From NCBI GenBank assembly GCA_011317545.1, contig WUJK01000006.1:124001-188000 (forward strand): DNA of 64,000 bases, given 5' to 3'. This DNA is from Coniella vitis. Taxonomy: Eukaryota; Ascomycota; Sordariomycetes; Diaporthales; Schizoparmaceae. Position numbers and translations under genes: made by a program. The notes under the pieces are model-generated. The model had not been told where the DNA came from and searched no databases. It saw nothing but the letters and a program-made list of their open reading frames with translations. Positions 10,315 to 21,421 of the stretch are shown piece by piece (the first letter of the stretch is position 1; each line of letters opens with the position of its first letter).

Positions 10315-13085
10315 TGGAGGAGCGCGATCTCCGTTGGTCGCCTCCGAAAGATTTGGCTGCCGGAAACTCAATACCCGGTGTTGCGACGATTCACACGTCT
10401 TGTTACCTGCAGCTACAGCCCTCTAAGCCAAGCCAAGCCGCCCAGCCCCGCGCCTCTGTTGAGAAAAGCAAGTCGTTTTGGCCAGACCTCGCTATTGGCT
10501 GCAACGCCTGCCTTGAACGAAGCTGAGCCAACCCCAGTGTTCGGGCAAGATGGGTTCCACAGCGGAACTGTAGCGCGTGGGAGGCGAGAGCCTTTTGGAG
10601 GCCCTCAACACTCCGTTTTGCAGATTTGCTCATGCCCACCCATCAGTAGTCTGATGGGTGACAAATCTATGCGAACTGGGAAGCCGAGGATGTTTAATGT
10701 GGCACAGCATTTCATATCGATGTTTTGAAGAGAGGCACCTTCCACAACAGCACTGACAGGCCTGGCCTCGCAAGGTCTAGGCAGATCCGGCCGCCCGGGT
10801 CGAGCAAGGAGACTCAGGTATTGCTTTGCTGCAACTAGTCGCACGACAGCGAGTGGCTGGAAACAAAAGGTCAATCACCCCCCCCCCCCCCTTGGCAGAC
10901 AACATCGCCTCGGTGGCGCCTTATGCGCAGACAGCCGCCTACGTGCTGCCTATTTCGAATCCAACAATCGCACCGACCTGGCCTTCCAGTAGGTTATGTG
11001 TAACTCTTCCTTAACGTGGTGTGTCTACGCAAAGTGTACGAGCACTAGTACATAGACTGTTTAAAAGTGCGTCTTCTCCGACGAGACGATACTACAGCCA
11101 ATTCTTCGCCCTTCACATGCTCATTGTGGCCAGAGCCAGCAAAGAGCCAGCTCAGCGACCGTAAGAGGTGCATTGCAGGCAAAGACAGAAACATGTCCTC
11201 GAACGAGGATGAAGCACCAAGCTGAGCGGCCGGTGAGTGAGCTGAAGGCATGTCGTTGGCTGGTGGCGCAGGGTCCCCAGTCTGCCCTATCACAGAGCCT
11301 CAAGTCATATGTGCCTCAGACCAATGAGAAGACGGAGAGCAGAAACGTGGCCCCGCAGGCTCTGGCAATTCGTGGGGTTGGATGGGGCCCGGCCCGCATG
11401 GCATAGGCTTGGCTTGCATGGGTTGACGACCTGAACGGTTGCTTGATGAACCTCGCGTGGCCCTCTACATAGCAACGTCCGCGACAAAGAGACGCTACCG
11501 CCGAGGAATATTGATAAATGGCCGCCTTGGCGCAGCCAACTCTCTTGGCAGTCTTCTCCCGCCAGCTCTGGATTTCCTGGCTGACGAAGAGGATCAGACT
11601 TTTTCAAAGGCCAAGACAAGCCACCGTGAGAGTTGAAGAGCTTGCCGACCAGCCAATGCTTCTCGTGCAACGAGACACGCCGCGAGTGATTGGAAGGACA
11701 TTTGTCGCGGCCCGGCCAGGCTAGTCGTCCGTTACCGATACGCCATAGAAATCCGGCCCCGCGCGTCAGCAGCAGCAGACTCAACGCCACACAGACTGTG
11801 GTCTTTTCTTGGGTTCGTATGACTCGCAAGGCACATATTCCAAGTATTTTCGGCTCAGTTAGCCCTGGCGTTCGATATGAGTGCATAGTGTACTTGGATA
11901 TGTGCAAGGTTCTTCTGCATCGTGTTACAGAATCAGCAGCACACCCATGACCGGCTCGAGGTGCTGGCTGAGACCACAGCCCCTGCGTAGGGCTCACTTA
12001 GGGAACGCTACTCCGGGACAGCAGCCCAAGCACTCGCATGTATCTGCAGCAGTGAAGGCCTGTCATCTCGGAAGGCTGCGGTATGGGCTCACGATGCGGT
12101 AGGCTTTTCCCTTTTCGCACACCGGCTTGCAGCTTCTGAGAGCTCCACCCAATCATCAACTCTACCTTATCACGCCGTACATATGGTGTGGGAAGTCGAT
12201 TGCCTGCGAGTACCAATGTACATACGATGTCCCTGGGGGTGCTCCAGAGCCTAACAAGCGTGGAGCGGGTGGAGCGGTGTTGGCAGACTACCCAACGTTT
12301 CCAAATCGAGTGCACCTCCCGCGGACATGCCACTCAGCACCAATCAGCATCCTCCCGTCTTTATCACGTTTTGCGAGCGGGAGCAGAAGAGTGATCGTCC
12401 GTATCGATGTCATCCAGGAGCCTGTTGGACTGATACGCATCATCATCGTATGTCGCTTGTCTAGCCGGATGCGTCTCCAGCAGAGGTGCGTCTAGGGCGG
12501 ATCCTCCCATGCTCTCAAGTGAGCATCTCGCCATGCAGAATATGAGCTTTTCGAGCCTGCATGGTACTCAAGAGGGTGCCGGGCATTGCTCCGCAAGAGT
12601 GAACAAGGAAAAGAGCTGCGGACCCTGCGCTAGAACGTCTACGAAGGTGCAGCCATGCAGACACGGTGCCCCCAAAGTGGGCCGCTATGTGATCGTTGGG
12701 AAGGTTGCCTTTGCCTTACCGATCACATCCCAGCACAGCGTGTGCCTGGCGTCCGGAGGAACAACAGATGTGCCCCATCTCTTCACATGGCTTCCACCCG
12801 TTAGCGAGGAATACGTACCTGGAACAAGCTGGGAGCCTCGAGATGAAGGTTGAAATTATATGCGCATTCTGTCCCGGGACCCACAGCCATGGCCTGGCCT
12901 GGCCTAGCCATTTCCTTCTTGCCTATATGAACATCACTGGCTCCGTTGGTTTCTGGTCTGTCGGTTCCAACCGGTCTGCTTTTCCTCGCTCCGTTGTCCA
13001 CCATCGGTACTCAGCCTTCCTTCGTTTTCTCCATCCAAGTGTCATTTGGCTGTGAGCGATAACATCACCTCGAGCCACCGTCACC
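10315..13085. other. 2.8-kb intergenic region upstream of the phosphate transporter
   Basis: No gene supported. The minus strand is open for 230 codons at 11305-11997, but the translation is compositionally random (high C, W, R, S) and has no domain. A C14 tract lies at 10878-10891. The right end (about 12.1-13.08 kb) is the promoter of the PHO84-type gene. I found no CACGTG (the site used by PHO4/NUC-1-type regulators) in it by eye. Confidence 0.5.
10878..10891. repeat. Poly(C)14 tract
   Basis: Fourteen consecutive C in intergenic DNA. Confidence 0.9.
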
Positions 13086-15185
13086 ATGTCTGAGGCTCAG
13101 CAAACTTCCGCTCACGCGGTGTCCAAGACGAGCGGTGGCAACGCTGCCTATCACAACTTCCACAATGATTTTGTACGTATCGACATGAGCTGTCTTGTGC
13201 CGGGGCTTCACCCACTGACTTTGACTCCTCGGCGCTAGATTCATATTCAGGACCCCAATGAGCGCCGTCGCCTCGCCCTTGCCGAGATTGACAAGGCTCC
13301 CTTTGGCTGGTACCATGTGAGGGCTGTGTTGGTTGCTGGCGTTGGCTTCTTTACGGATTCTTACGACATCTTTGCTGTCTCTCTTCTCACGACCATGCTG
13401 GGTATCGTTTACTACCCTGGCGTGGGCAAGATGCCTACAAACAGCGATACGGCCATCAAGCTGGCGACCAGCGCTGGCACGGTGGTTGGTCAGTTCGGCT
13501 TTGGCGCTCTTGCAGACATTGTATGTTCTTCTATCGCGCCCTTGAGAGACACACTAGAGTGGTCACTTTCCCTTTTATTATTGTTCATGTGTATTGACAA
13601 GGCCGCTTTTTTATAGGTCGGTCGTAAGCGAATGTACGGTCTCGAGCTCATGGTCATCATCTTTGCAACCCTCGCCCATGCCCTGACCAGTGGATCTCCC
13701 TCTGTCAACATTATTGGTGTCATCATCTTTTGGCGAGTGATTATGGGTATTGGTATTGGTGGTGACTACCCTCTGTCCTCCATCATCACATCAGAGTTTG
13801 CGACCACCAAGTGGCGAGGGGCCATGATGGGCGCTGTTTTTGCCATGCAGGGCCTGGGCCAGCTGTGCGCAGCCTTTGTCATGCTCTTTGTGACTCTCGG
13901 CTTCAAAGAGTCTCTTGAGACTTCTACCAAGCTGGCGAACTGCACTGGTGTCTGTGCCATTGCCGTGGATAAGATGTGGAGGTAGGTCCATTGTTTACTC
14001 ACCTATTGCGTTGCGCTGCGCATCAAGCGTGTTGTGACCAAAGAATGCTCATCGTGTTCTAGGACACTGATTGGTTTCGGTGCCGTGCCGGGATGCATTG
14101 CCCTCTACTACCGCCTCACTATTCCCGAGACACCCCGCTACACCTTTGACGTGGCCAAGGACGTCGAAAAGGCCGATCAGGATGCCAAGTATTATATCAG
14201 CGGCAAGCGTGGCGAGGCGAACGTTGACGAGGTTGCGCGCGTCGCAGCAGCCAAGAATGCCACCGAACAGATGTCGGTGCCCAAGGCGAGCGTGGGCGAC
14301 TTTTTCCGCCATTATGCCAAGCGCAAGAACGCCATGCTCCTGGCCGGTACTGCACTCTCGTGGTTCTTCCTTGATGTTGCCTACTATGGTCTCTCGCTCA
14401 ACAACGCCACCATCCTCCAGGCCATTGGCTACTCGACCTCGAACGCCAAGTCGACGTACGAGATCCTGTACAACACGGCCATTGGTAACTTGATCATCGT
14501 GCTTGCCGGAGCTGTTCCTGGATACTGGGTCACTGTGGCGACTGTTGACACCATTGGCCGCAAGCCCATCCAGTTGGCCGGCTTTGCCATCCTCACCGTC
14601 CTCTTCATCGCCATGGGTTTCGGCTACCACCGGCTGGGCGAAAACGGACTGCTGGCCATCTACGTCCTGGCGCAGTTCTTTTTCAACTTTGGGCCCAACG
14701 CAACGACGTTTATTGTACCCGGTGAATGTTTCCCGACTCGATACCGCTCCACTTCGCACGGTATCTCTGCGGCATCTGGCAAGATTGGTTCCATTATTGG
14801 TATGTCCTCACCATCAGTATAATTCTTTTTTTTTTTTTTTTTTTGGATTTCTCTACCGTGGTCTCGCAACAACTGTTGCTAACAACCTTCTTTTTTTCCC
14901 ACCTTCACAGGCCAAGGCGCCATCGCCCCTCTGCGCACTCGCGGCGCCACCGCAGACAACGCCAGCCCATGGCTCGACCACGTCCTCGAGATCTTCTCAC
15001 TCTTTATGCTTCTGGGATGCTTCTCGACGCTGCTCATCAAGGAGACGAAGCGCAAGACGCTCGAGGAGCTGGCTGGCGAAGACGACTATGCCTCTGGGCC
15101 CAGCGTGTACCGGGAACCTTCATCGATTGCCGAGGGAGGCGGCGTCACTGTTGAGCCCAAGCGGGGGGACACACCCGATTCTTAG
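13086..15185 (+). CDS. pho84: PHO84-type inorganic phosphate:H+ symporter (MFS)
   Basis: High-affinity phosphate uptake across the plasma membrane, MFS phosphate:H+ symporter family. Five exons: 13086-13172, 13239-13520, 13617-13981, 14063-14799 and 14911-15185. The introns are 66, 96, 81 and 111 nt. The protein is 581 aa, matching yeast Pho84 (about 587). Visible features: cytosolic N-tail; T-D-S-Y-D in TM1 (the Asp implicated in proton/phosphate coupling); G-x-x-x-D-x-x-G-R-K-R in the TM2-3 loop; G-I-G-I-G-G-D-Y-P-L-S in TM4, the family signature; a long central loop with acidic and lysine-rich stretches; and P-G-E-C-F-P-T-R-Y-R-S-T-x-H-G-I-S-A-A-x-G-K in the second half. The tail ends P-K-R-G-D-T-P-D-S. 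Twelve TMs are expected and a comparable number of hydrophobic segments is seen. Intron 4 carries a T19 tract. Expression is presumably phosphate-starvation induced (family knowledge). Confidence 0.95.
14826..14844 (+). repeat. Poly(T)19 in intron 4 of the phosphate transporter
   Basis: Nineteen T lie inside the 111-nt intron 14800-14910, well upstream of the acceptor, in addition to the normal polypyrimidine tract next to the AG. Confidence 0.9.
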
Positions 15186-17173
15186 GAGAAGAGGGTTTTG
15201 GCCTTTTGGGGAGGGCTGTCCGTCAGATGTGTCCGGCAAGAGGTGAATGTCAGGCCACTGGGCTTGTCTAATTTGAAGCAAAGTAGAGCAGCGACTTTCC
15301 TCGCCATGTGGCAGTATCGGATCAGAGCTGGATACTGAAAAAGGCATGCAAGAAGGGTAAAGCCGTCACCCCATATCATGCTTATAATGGAGTTGTCAAG
15401 ATGTGGCTCAACCATTTTCAAAAGTACCTTTTATATACCCTTATTTTCCTTTGTTTCTTGGCTGTCTAGCTTTGTAATATTACGCTCAAGTAAATTCTTC
15501 AGACCATTTTCTCTTCGCTTTGCTCTAGTGTATTTGTCTGATTTCGTGGGCTGAAGACGGTGGTCCAAGTCTCGTTGGCTGCAAGCGCAAAAGTATAGCC
15601 TCCATTTTCACGCCCAATGAGAACATCTTGCTCCCCACTATATATAACTCGTCTTGCAGCCGCGAGAGCGGGAACCAAATACTGATTTACTATTACCGGA
15701 TAAGTTTGATGTGTCAGGTCGCTTGAGAAAGTCACACGATTGAGGTGGTTTTTTTCTTGTTGTCGTTAGAAGAAAAAACATGGCCTTCTTTACAACCTGA
15801 TAGGGTTGCTAGAGTGCAAATGTGATCTATCGCACCCAATCTTATACTCTCCCATTTCAAAGACCAAAGGAGTATTCGGAAAGAAGACGAGGCGATGCAC
15901 TGGCTTGGAGCATGCTGACTTGCTGGGTGAATGGGCCTGCGCGATTAGGTGATGGCGGTAGGGAGGCTGTACATAGTACTGGTTGCAGGTGTTGTTTACA
16001 GCGCCTCTTTGGAGACCCACAGAATATCCACAGTGGGTTTCCTTGGGGCGCGTGAATCAGAATGCTCCCTGGAACGTCTAATACTATGAACCCGCAGCGA
16101 GTCCTTTTTTTGGGTTTGTTTCTCCCTCCTTCTTGATATGGATCGATCACCGCTGACTTTCCGCCTATATGGTTGAACTGCAACCAACAAAGCCCAAGAG
16201 AAGAGAAAAGAAAAATAAAGGGAACCGCCGCATCCCCGTCCCCGCCCCTCCATGCTGCATGTCATCTGCAGTGGTTGCGCTATTTTTAGGGGGCTGAGCT
16301 TGTTGGATTTTAGGGCGTGGGGAAGCCGTTCCGTCGAGAAAGATGAGGGCGGATTTCAGGCTGCAGCCATTTTGGCCACACGCTGCCATAGTAAGTAAGT
16401 ACCTGGGTACTGGAGACCACTACAGAATCGCAATCTTGTGATTGGTTCTCTCGCCAGAACACACAAATAGCGCTCTAAGTGCGGGAGCCCCAAGCGTACT
16501 ATATATGGTGCCGGTGTGTGTTCCCAAGATCCCTTGCAGAAAAGCTTATATTATTCTTGATCTAGACCAAGATACATGACGCGCGAGAGTTGTTGCTACA
16601 TAGTACAGTCCAGTACAAAATCCAAGTCTTTTTGACTTTGGGATGGACGAGATGGCGGCGACAGGTACGGGGGGATGGCGGTGTACAAGTACAGTGACTA
16701 CGGTACCTCCATACTATACCAGAGCCTCTTTTTAGGGGCTTGGGGGAGCTCCGAGCCACTGGGCCGGGCAGCTTCCAGCAGGGGACAGCGCTGTACTGTG
16801 TACCTGTTGTCCAGCGAAGAGTGGAGCCTGGGCAGGCCAGGCTGACTCTGGCAGGAAGGATGCAACCCGGTTACTCCGCCATCATGGCCAGCCCAGCTCG
16901 AAATCCTACCATCCTATATATCCCGTTTCTTGGGTGCTGCTGCTGCTTCTGTTTGGGCCATGTTTCTCTCGACTCTTGGCTTTTTCTTTGTCTCTTGAGT
17001 CTCGTCGTCCAGCTTGGCAATACGACCTTGTTCTGCCTTGGGTGACTCCGCCTCGTGGCCAGCCTCGTGCCGAGACCCTCAGCCTCGTGCGAATCCATGT
17101 CCGCAGCAGAAACACCCACCGAAACAAAACCACCACCACCAGCAGCAGCAGCCACAGACGCCTACCTCTGGCC
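15186..17173. other. Intergenic, 2 kb between the transporter and the DUF7053 gene
   Basis: No gene supported. It contains the transporter 3' UTR and the promoter of the next gene. A TATA-like TATATATC lies at about 16915, and one TACATAGTA 9-mer at 16597-16605. An in-frame extension of the DUF7053 frame runs upstream to 16934 but looks like translated leader (L/C/S-rich). Confidence 0.5.
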
Positions 17174-18790
17174 ATGGAGTTCCTCACCAGTCGGCCGCGC
17201 GACCGGCCCTTGCTCGACTCGCAGACCAAGGACCGCCTCAAGCTGGCCAAGCGCACGCTCTTCACCACCGTCACGCCGCTCCCGCCCGATGTCTCGCGCA
17301 CCGTTGTCCTCGATTTCTTGCACAACCACTCGGCCATGATCGACCTCAACCCGCTCGTCATCGAGCGCCATCCCATCCCCGCGCCCTCCACTGCCGAGTT
17401 CGACGAGCAGAACTGTGTCTGGTACTCCATGACTGACAAGATCGACTACCTGCCGGGCGGCAAGATCTCGGGCGACATCTCGTATACCTGCGCTTTCCAC
17501 GACCTTGCTGATGGCTTACAAACGCACTGCCGTGCCCCGCTGGGCGTCGACATTCGCGATCGCTGGACCCTCAACGGCTCCATGCCCGGCGAGGACCTCT
17601 CGGCGGTTTCCTCTTCGGCGTCCTTGCGCACTCCTCCTGCCAAGGGCGCCCCAGCCAGCGGACTGTACATTCGCGAGGACGTCGACCTGCGGTGCAACAT
17701 CCTCATGACGGCCTTTATCAAGAAGAACCTCAAACGATCCCACGCCGCCCTCGTCGCTCAGCTCGTGACGCACGCAAGACTCGCGGAAGCCCACCCAGGC
17801 ACTGTTGAGACGACTGCCTCGTTCGGCACTGCCTCCTCGGACGCAACAACCGATCTGCCAGCCATGCCGATCACGCCACTCAAGCACTCGACGACGGCCA
17901 CTTCAGAGAGCTCATCGCGCGTCTCGGCATCCGACTTTGACTACTTCAACCCACAGCACGCCATCCACCGCAAGCCACTCTCGGGCACCTCAACACCACC
18001 GCCGCCTTCTCCACGGACAAGCAGCCCGATCCAGGAGCATACAGCCACCCCGCCAGCGTCTGCGGCCGCGGCGCCGCCATCGCTACCACCTGTGGCCGTC
18101 ACACCGCCTCCTCGAGCAGGAGTTTGCCAAGACAGCGTCCAAGCTGCCGTTCACGCCCACCTCTACTCCCCATACCCGTCGGCTCGGCGCGCACCCGTCC
18201 AGACGCCTCCCTACCCAACAGGGCGCGATTCGCCAGTTCCCCAACCCCACCACCACCGTCTTTCAATGAGCGGAGTCCCTAGTCCGCTACGTCTTCGTGG
18301 ATCTTCAGTCGGCTCGGCTAGCTCACTAAACCCCGACCACCACCACCAACAGCAGCAGCAGCACGCAGCTTCGTATATGTACAGTCTGGCCCCTTCACTA
18401 CAGTCAGTAGCCACATGGGACTCGACAACCACGTCACACTCATCGCGACCAACCTCGTATTCATCCTCTACGAATGAGTACCCTCTGCATACCACCACCA
18501 ACTTGCCTCACTTCCACCACCACCACCAGCAGCAGCAGCAAGAGTACAGCCCCACAGAAGCCAGCAGCAGCTCGACAGAAGACTTTGGCCCACGGACACC
18601 GCCAACCTATCCCCAGGTCGCTCAAAGACCGCGTGCACACAGCAGCATGCAGAAGGCGTCTCTGGACTCCATTTCTGACTTCCCTGCCGTCTTGCGACCT
18701 GGTAGTGGTTGTGCAACGGCGAAGGGTCCTCATGGAGAATTTGGCTTTGAAGCGCGGCTGAATGGGCCGTTTATCGCAGAGCTGGACTGA
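17174..18790 (+). CDS. DUF7053-type fungal protein with long low-complexity H/Q/S/P tail
   Basis: Single exon, 538 aa. The Met at 17174 (context gccATGG) was chosen because the conserved part starts soon after it; the frame is open further upstream but the added residues look like leader. Residues about 25-215 match a fungal family I know as DUF7053 (START/SRPBCC-like fold inferred). Landmarks are K-R-T-L-F-T-T-V-T-P-L-P, H-N-H-S-A-M-I-D-L-N-P-L-V-I-E-R-H-P, W-Y-x-M-T-D-K-I-D-Y-L-P-G-G, C-A-F-H-D-L-A-D-G-L-Q-T-H and Y-I-R-E-D-V-D-L-R-C-N-I-L. Function is unknown; a lipid-binding pocket is a guess from the fold. The C-terminal 320 residues are disordered, rich in S, T and P with His and Gln runs (H-H-H-H-Q-Q-Q-Q-Q type) encoded by CAC/CAG repeats. 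No signal peptide or membrane segment is present. Confidence 0.85.
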   Translation: MEFLTSRPRDRPLLDSQTKDRLKLAKRTLFTTVTPLPPDVSRTVVLDFLHNHSAMIDLNPLVIERHPIPAPSTAEFDEQNCVWYSMTDKIDYLPGGKISGDISYTCAFHDLADGLQTHCRAPLGVDIRDRWTLNGSMPGEDLSAVSSSASLRTPPAKGAPASGLYIREDVDLRCNILMTAFIKKNLKRSHAALVAQLVTHARLAEAHPGTVETTASFGTASSDATTDLPAMPITPLKHSTTATSESSSRVSASDFDYFNPQHAIHRKPLSGTSTPPPPSPRTSSPIQEHTATPPASAAAAPPSLPPVAVTPPPRAGVCQDSVQAAVHAHLYSPYPSARRAPVQTPPYPTGRDSPVPQPHHHRLSMSGVPSPLRLRGSSVGSASSLNPDHHHQQQQQHAASYMYSLAPSLQSVATWDSTTTSHSSRPTSYSSSTNEYPLHTTTNLPHFHHHHQQQQQEYSPTEASSSSTEDFGPRTPPTYPQVAQRPRAHSSMQKASLDSISDFPAVLRPGSGCATAKGPHGEFGFEARLNGPFIAELD

Positions 18791-19633
18791 AAAGCCGGGG
18801 GGCCACAAGTTCAAAGGCAGGGGTTCATTCGGAAAGAAAGGGGAATAGAACCGGTTTGGCATATATGTTTGGCTCTGTGTTTGAGGAGTCTTTTTTGGGG
18901 ATATGAGGATATTTTTACAATTGGCGTTTTTTTTTTTTTTTTTTTTTTTTTTGGTTTTGTGTTTTTGTTTTCTTAAGATTGGATACCCTCGTTGATTTTA
19001 GTTCAATGTTTACTCTCATTCCATCATTCTATCATTCTACACTGGAAGAATAAGAAGCACTCGCTCAAAGTGAAAAGATATATTTTCATACAAAGGAGTA
19101 CAAATATTGATACTCGGACCGTCCAAGATAAAAATGCATACGAGGTTTTGTCAGGATCCGTGATGATTGTGGTGAATATACAAGTCTATGAAACATCTCA
19201 TTGATTTCACTCTCGGCTCTTTTTGCTCATTTCCTTCACTCTCTCAACAACCAAAATACTGCATGTATTCATTATCATCGTTTCTAAGAGAAGCCTTCCT
19301 TCAAATCGCATTCTTTTCACTGAATCACAAAATGTTTATCCCTCTGTCCACCAAGAATCATTCATTATCCTGATCTTCTTGACAAAATTCTCAACAAATA
19401 AACCAAAAAAACATCCCAAAACTCATACACCTCACATGACAAAAGAAATCCTCCATGATCAAGTGATGGGAATCCACAAGAAAAGCTCCAAAAGTTCTCA
19501 TCCTTGGGGAGTGAATATTGTATTACCTTCACACACCTCCAAATGCTTTTGTTTTTCTTTTCTCCTGTTTTCTTTTCTTCTTTTTTTTTTCCCCCTTTTT
19601 GGAAGGGGAGGGGGAGGGGGAGAAGGTCCTTCT
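18791..19633. other. Intergenic, convergent 3' ends with poly(T)26
   Basis: 843 bp between the converging DUF7053 and GPI-protein genes. It holds T26 at 18927-18952 and a pyrimidine-rich stretch near 19555-19600 followed by G-rich repeats. No coding potential. Confidence 0.55.
18927..18952 (+). repeat. Poly(T)26 tract
   Basis: Twenty-six T, about 136 bp after the stop of the DUF7053 gene, probably in or just past its 3' UTR. A genomic homopolymer this long is likely length-polymorphic. Confidence 0.9.
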
Positions 19634-20669
19634 TTACATGAGCATGGCAGCCAATCCAGCAATACCAATCACACCGGCCACCGCATGGCGAGGCTTGTCA
19701 GCCGCGGCCGTCACGTACGCAGTGGCTGTACCTGTGCCTGAAGCAGTAGTAGCAGTGGATGCGCCGTTGTAACCGTTATTGTTGTTGACGGAAGAAGTGG
19801 CCGTGGTGGCAGAGGAGGAGGGGGACCGGGTCGCGGTGACGATGGTGGCTGTGGCGCCCGTGTTGGTGTTTGCGTTGTAGTTGTTATTGTTCGCGTTTCC
19901 TCCCGGGGGGTTGTTGCTGTTGCTACCGGTTTGCTGGGCGGAGGAACCCTGCGTGAAGAGTGTCATGCATCAGGTTAGTAAAATAGAAGTTTCCTTTTTT
20001 TTTCTTTTCTTCTTCTTCTTTTTTGGCTGGTGTCATCACTCGTGATATCACCAACCAATATACCAACAAGGATTGTGTAAAGAGAAAGATGTGACAAGAG
20101 AGAGAGAGAGAGAGAAGAGAACAACATACCCCAGCCACGGTAATCGTGCAAGGACAGTTCGTCACCGTAATGGTCTGCGACGCGCTCGTGGCCGTGTAGC
20201 ACACCCCATCGTAGGTAAACGAAGTAGGCGTGGGGCAGACGGTCGTGAACGAATCGACAACCGTCACGCTGCTCGACTGAGCATCCTCGTTCGCGCCGCC
20301 TTCGTCGTCATCCTCATCATCGTCGCCGTCGTCGTCACTCCAGCTACCACCAACACCACCACCACCAGCAGCAGCGCCGCCCGCTCCCCAAGCACCACCC
20401 CATGCAGCGGCCCCAGTAGTCACCGCCGCGGCGGCAGCACCAGCAGCACCGGTTTGGACAAAGTTAGCATTCGAACCGCCACCGCCGCCGCCTGCTGCGC
20501 CCGTGACGCCCGCCGCACCGGCATCACCCCCGGCGGGAGCGATGCCGCCGTTGCTGCCCGAGGCCCAGACCAGAGGCGGAGCGAGGACCTGGGCGCTGAC
20601 GCCGGAGGAAGGGGTGTTGGCTGCGGCGAGGATGGTGATGAGGGAGGCGAGGAGGCTTTGGGACTGCAT
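19634..20669 (-). CDS. Secreted GPI-anchored cell-wall-type protein, Gly/Ala/Ser-rich
   Basis: Two exons, 20669-20130 and 19948-19634, joined phase 0. The 181-nt intron has GTATGT, a perfect TACTAAC branch and CAG acceptor. The 284-aa product has a signal peptide (about 1-26, hydrophobic L-L-A-S-L-I-T-I-L-A-A-A, cleavage near S-A/Q) and a long Gly/Ala linker (about 40-108). A run of Asp/Glu lies at about 111-123. A compact four-cysteine module sits at about 136-178, with F-T-T-V-C-P-T-P-T-S-F-T-Y-D-G-V-C-Y and the final N-C-P-C-T-I-T. This module is familiar from fungal GPI wall proteins and clock-controlled-type proteins. A Ser/Thr/Asn-rich stalk and a C-terminal hydrophobic tail (last about 16 residues, A-V-A-G-V-I-G-I-A-G-L-A-A-M-L-M) fit a GPI signal. 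Role in wall structure or adhesion is inferred. Confidence 0.85.
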
Positions 20670-21372
20670 TTTGAGAGAGAAGAGAGAAAGAAAAAAGAGT
20701 TGGGAGGAGTTTTGTTTCTTGGGGTGTTGGGTGGTTGATTGGGGTGATTTCTGTATTTGTGTTTTTGTGTGTTTGAGATGGAGAGCTGTGGTTTTGATAG
20801 TTTGTGTACACGAAGAGGGTACTGCGAAAGGAGTGGCAGGAAGAGTTTGTCCTTTTCTTCTTTGCTGAGAGGAAAAAAAAGAAAAGAAAAAAGAAAACAG
20901 CAAGACTGTTCGAGTAGATGTGGGATTTGAGGGAGATTTTGGGATATAAAAGTTGCTTTTTTGGGGTGATGATTGTCTGTGTGTCTGTGATCAGAGCAAG
21001 ACTGATATCTGATTGATCAAATCGAATCAAATGAATGCTTTTTCAGTTGAGAAGAGTAGAGTAGAGTGAGTGAGTGAATGGATGGATGGATGGGTGGATG
21101 ATGGAGCAAACACAAGAGAACCAATCTCGATTTGCAATTCCAACGCTGCCTTAATATACTTGGATGAACAGGACGCTGAACGAGTGTGCAAGAAAGAGGA
21201 AGGAAAAAAGAAGTGACTCGGATCCCATTCTTTTGCCCCATGTCTGGATATCCACATACACATTCCCACAGGAGGTACACCTCTCTGGAAAATTTGCCAA
21301 GTAATGACATGGATGAATGGGAACAGAAATGGATTCAGGAAGGGAGAGAGAAAGAAAGAAAGAGAGTGTGTT

Positions 21373-21373
<1 letters not shown>

Positions 21374-21420
<47 letters not shown>
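21374..21420. repeat. (GT)n microsatellite, about 23 copies
   Basis: An uninterrupted 47-nt alternation of G and T. It is flanked by a GAAA/GAGA-rich block. Z-DNA-prone and expected to be polymorphic between isolates. Confidence 0.92.

Positions 21421-21421
<1 letters not shown>

Noticed and set aside
11305..11997. A 230-codon minus-strand open frame upstream of the phosphate transporter
   Set aside because: Residue use is random-like (Cys, Trp, Arg rich), there is no domain and no splice support.
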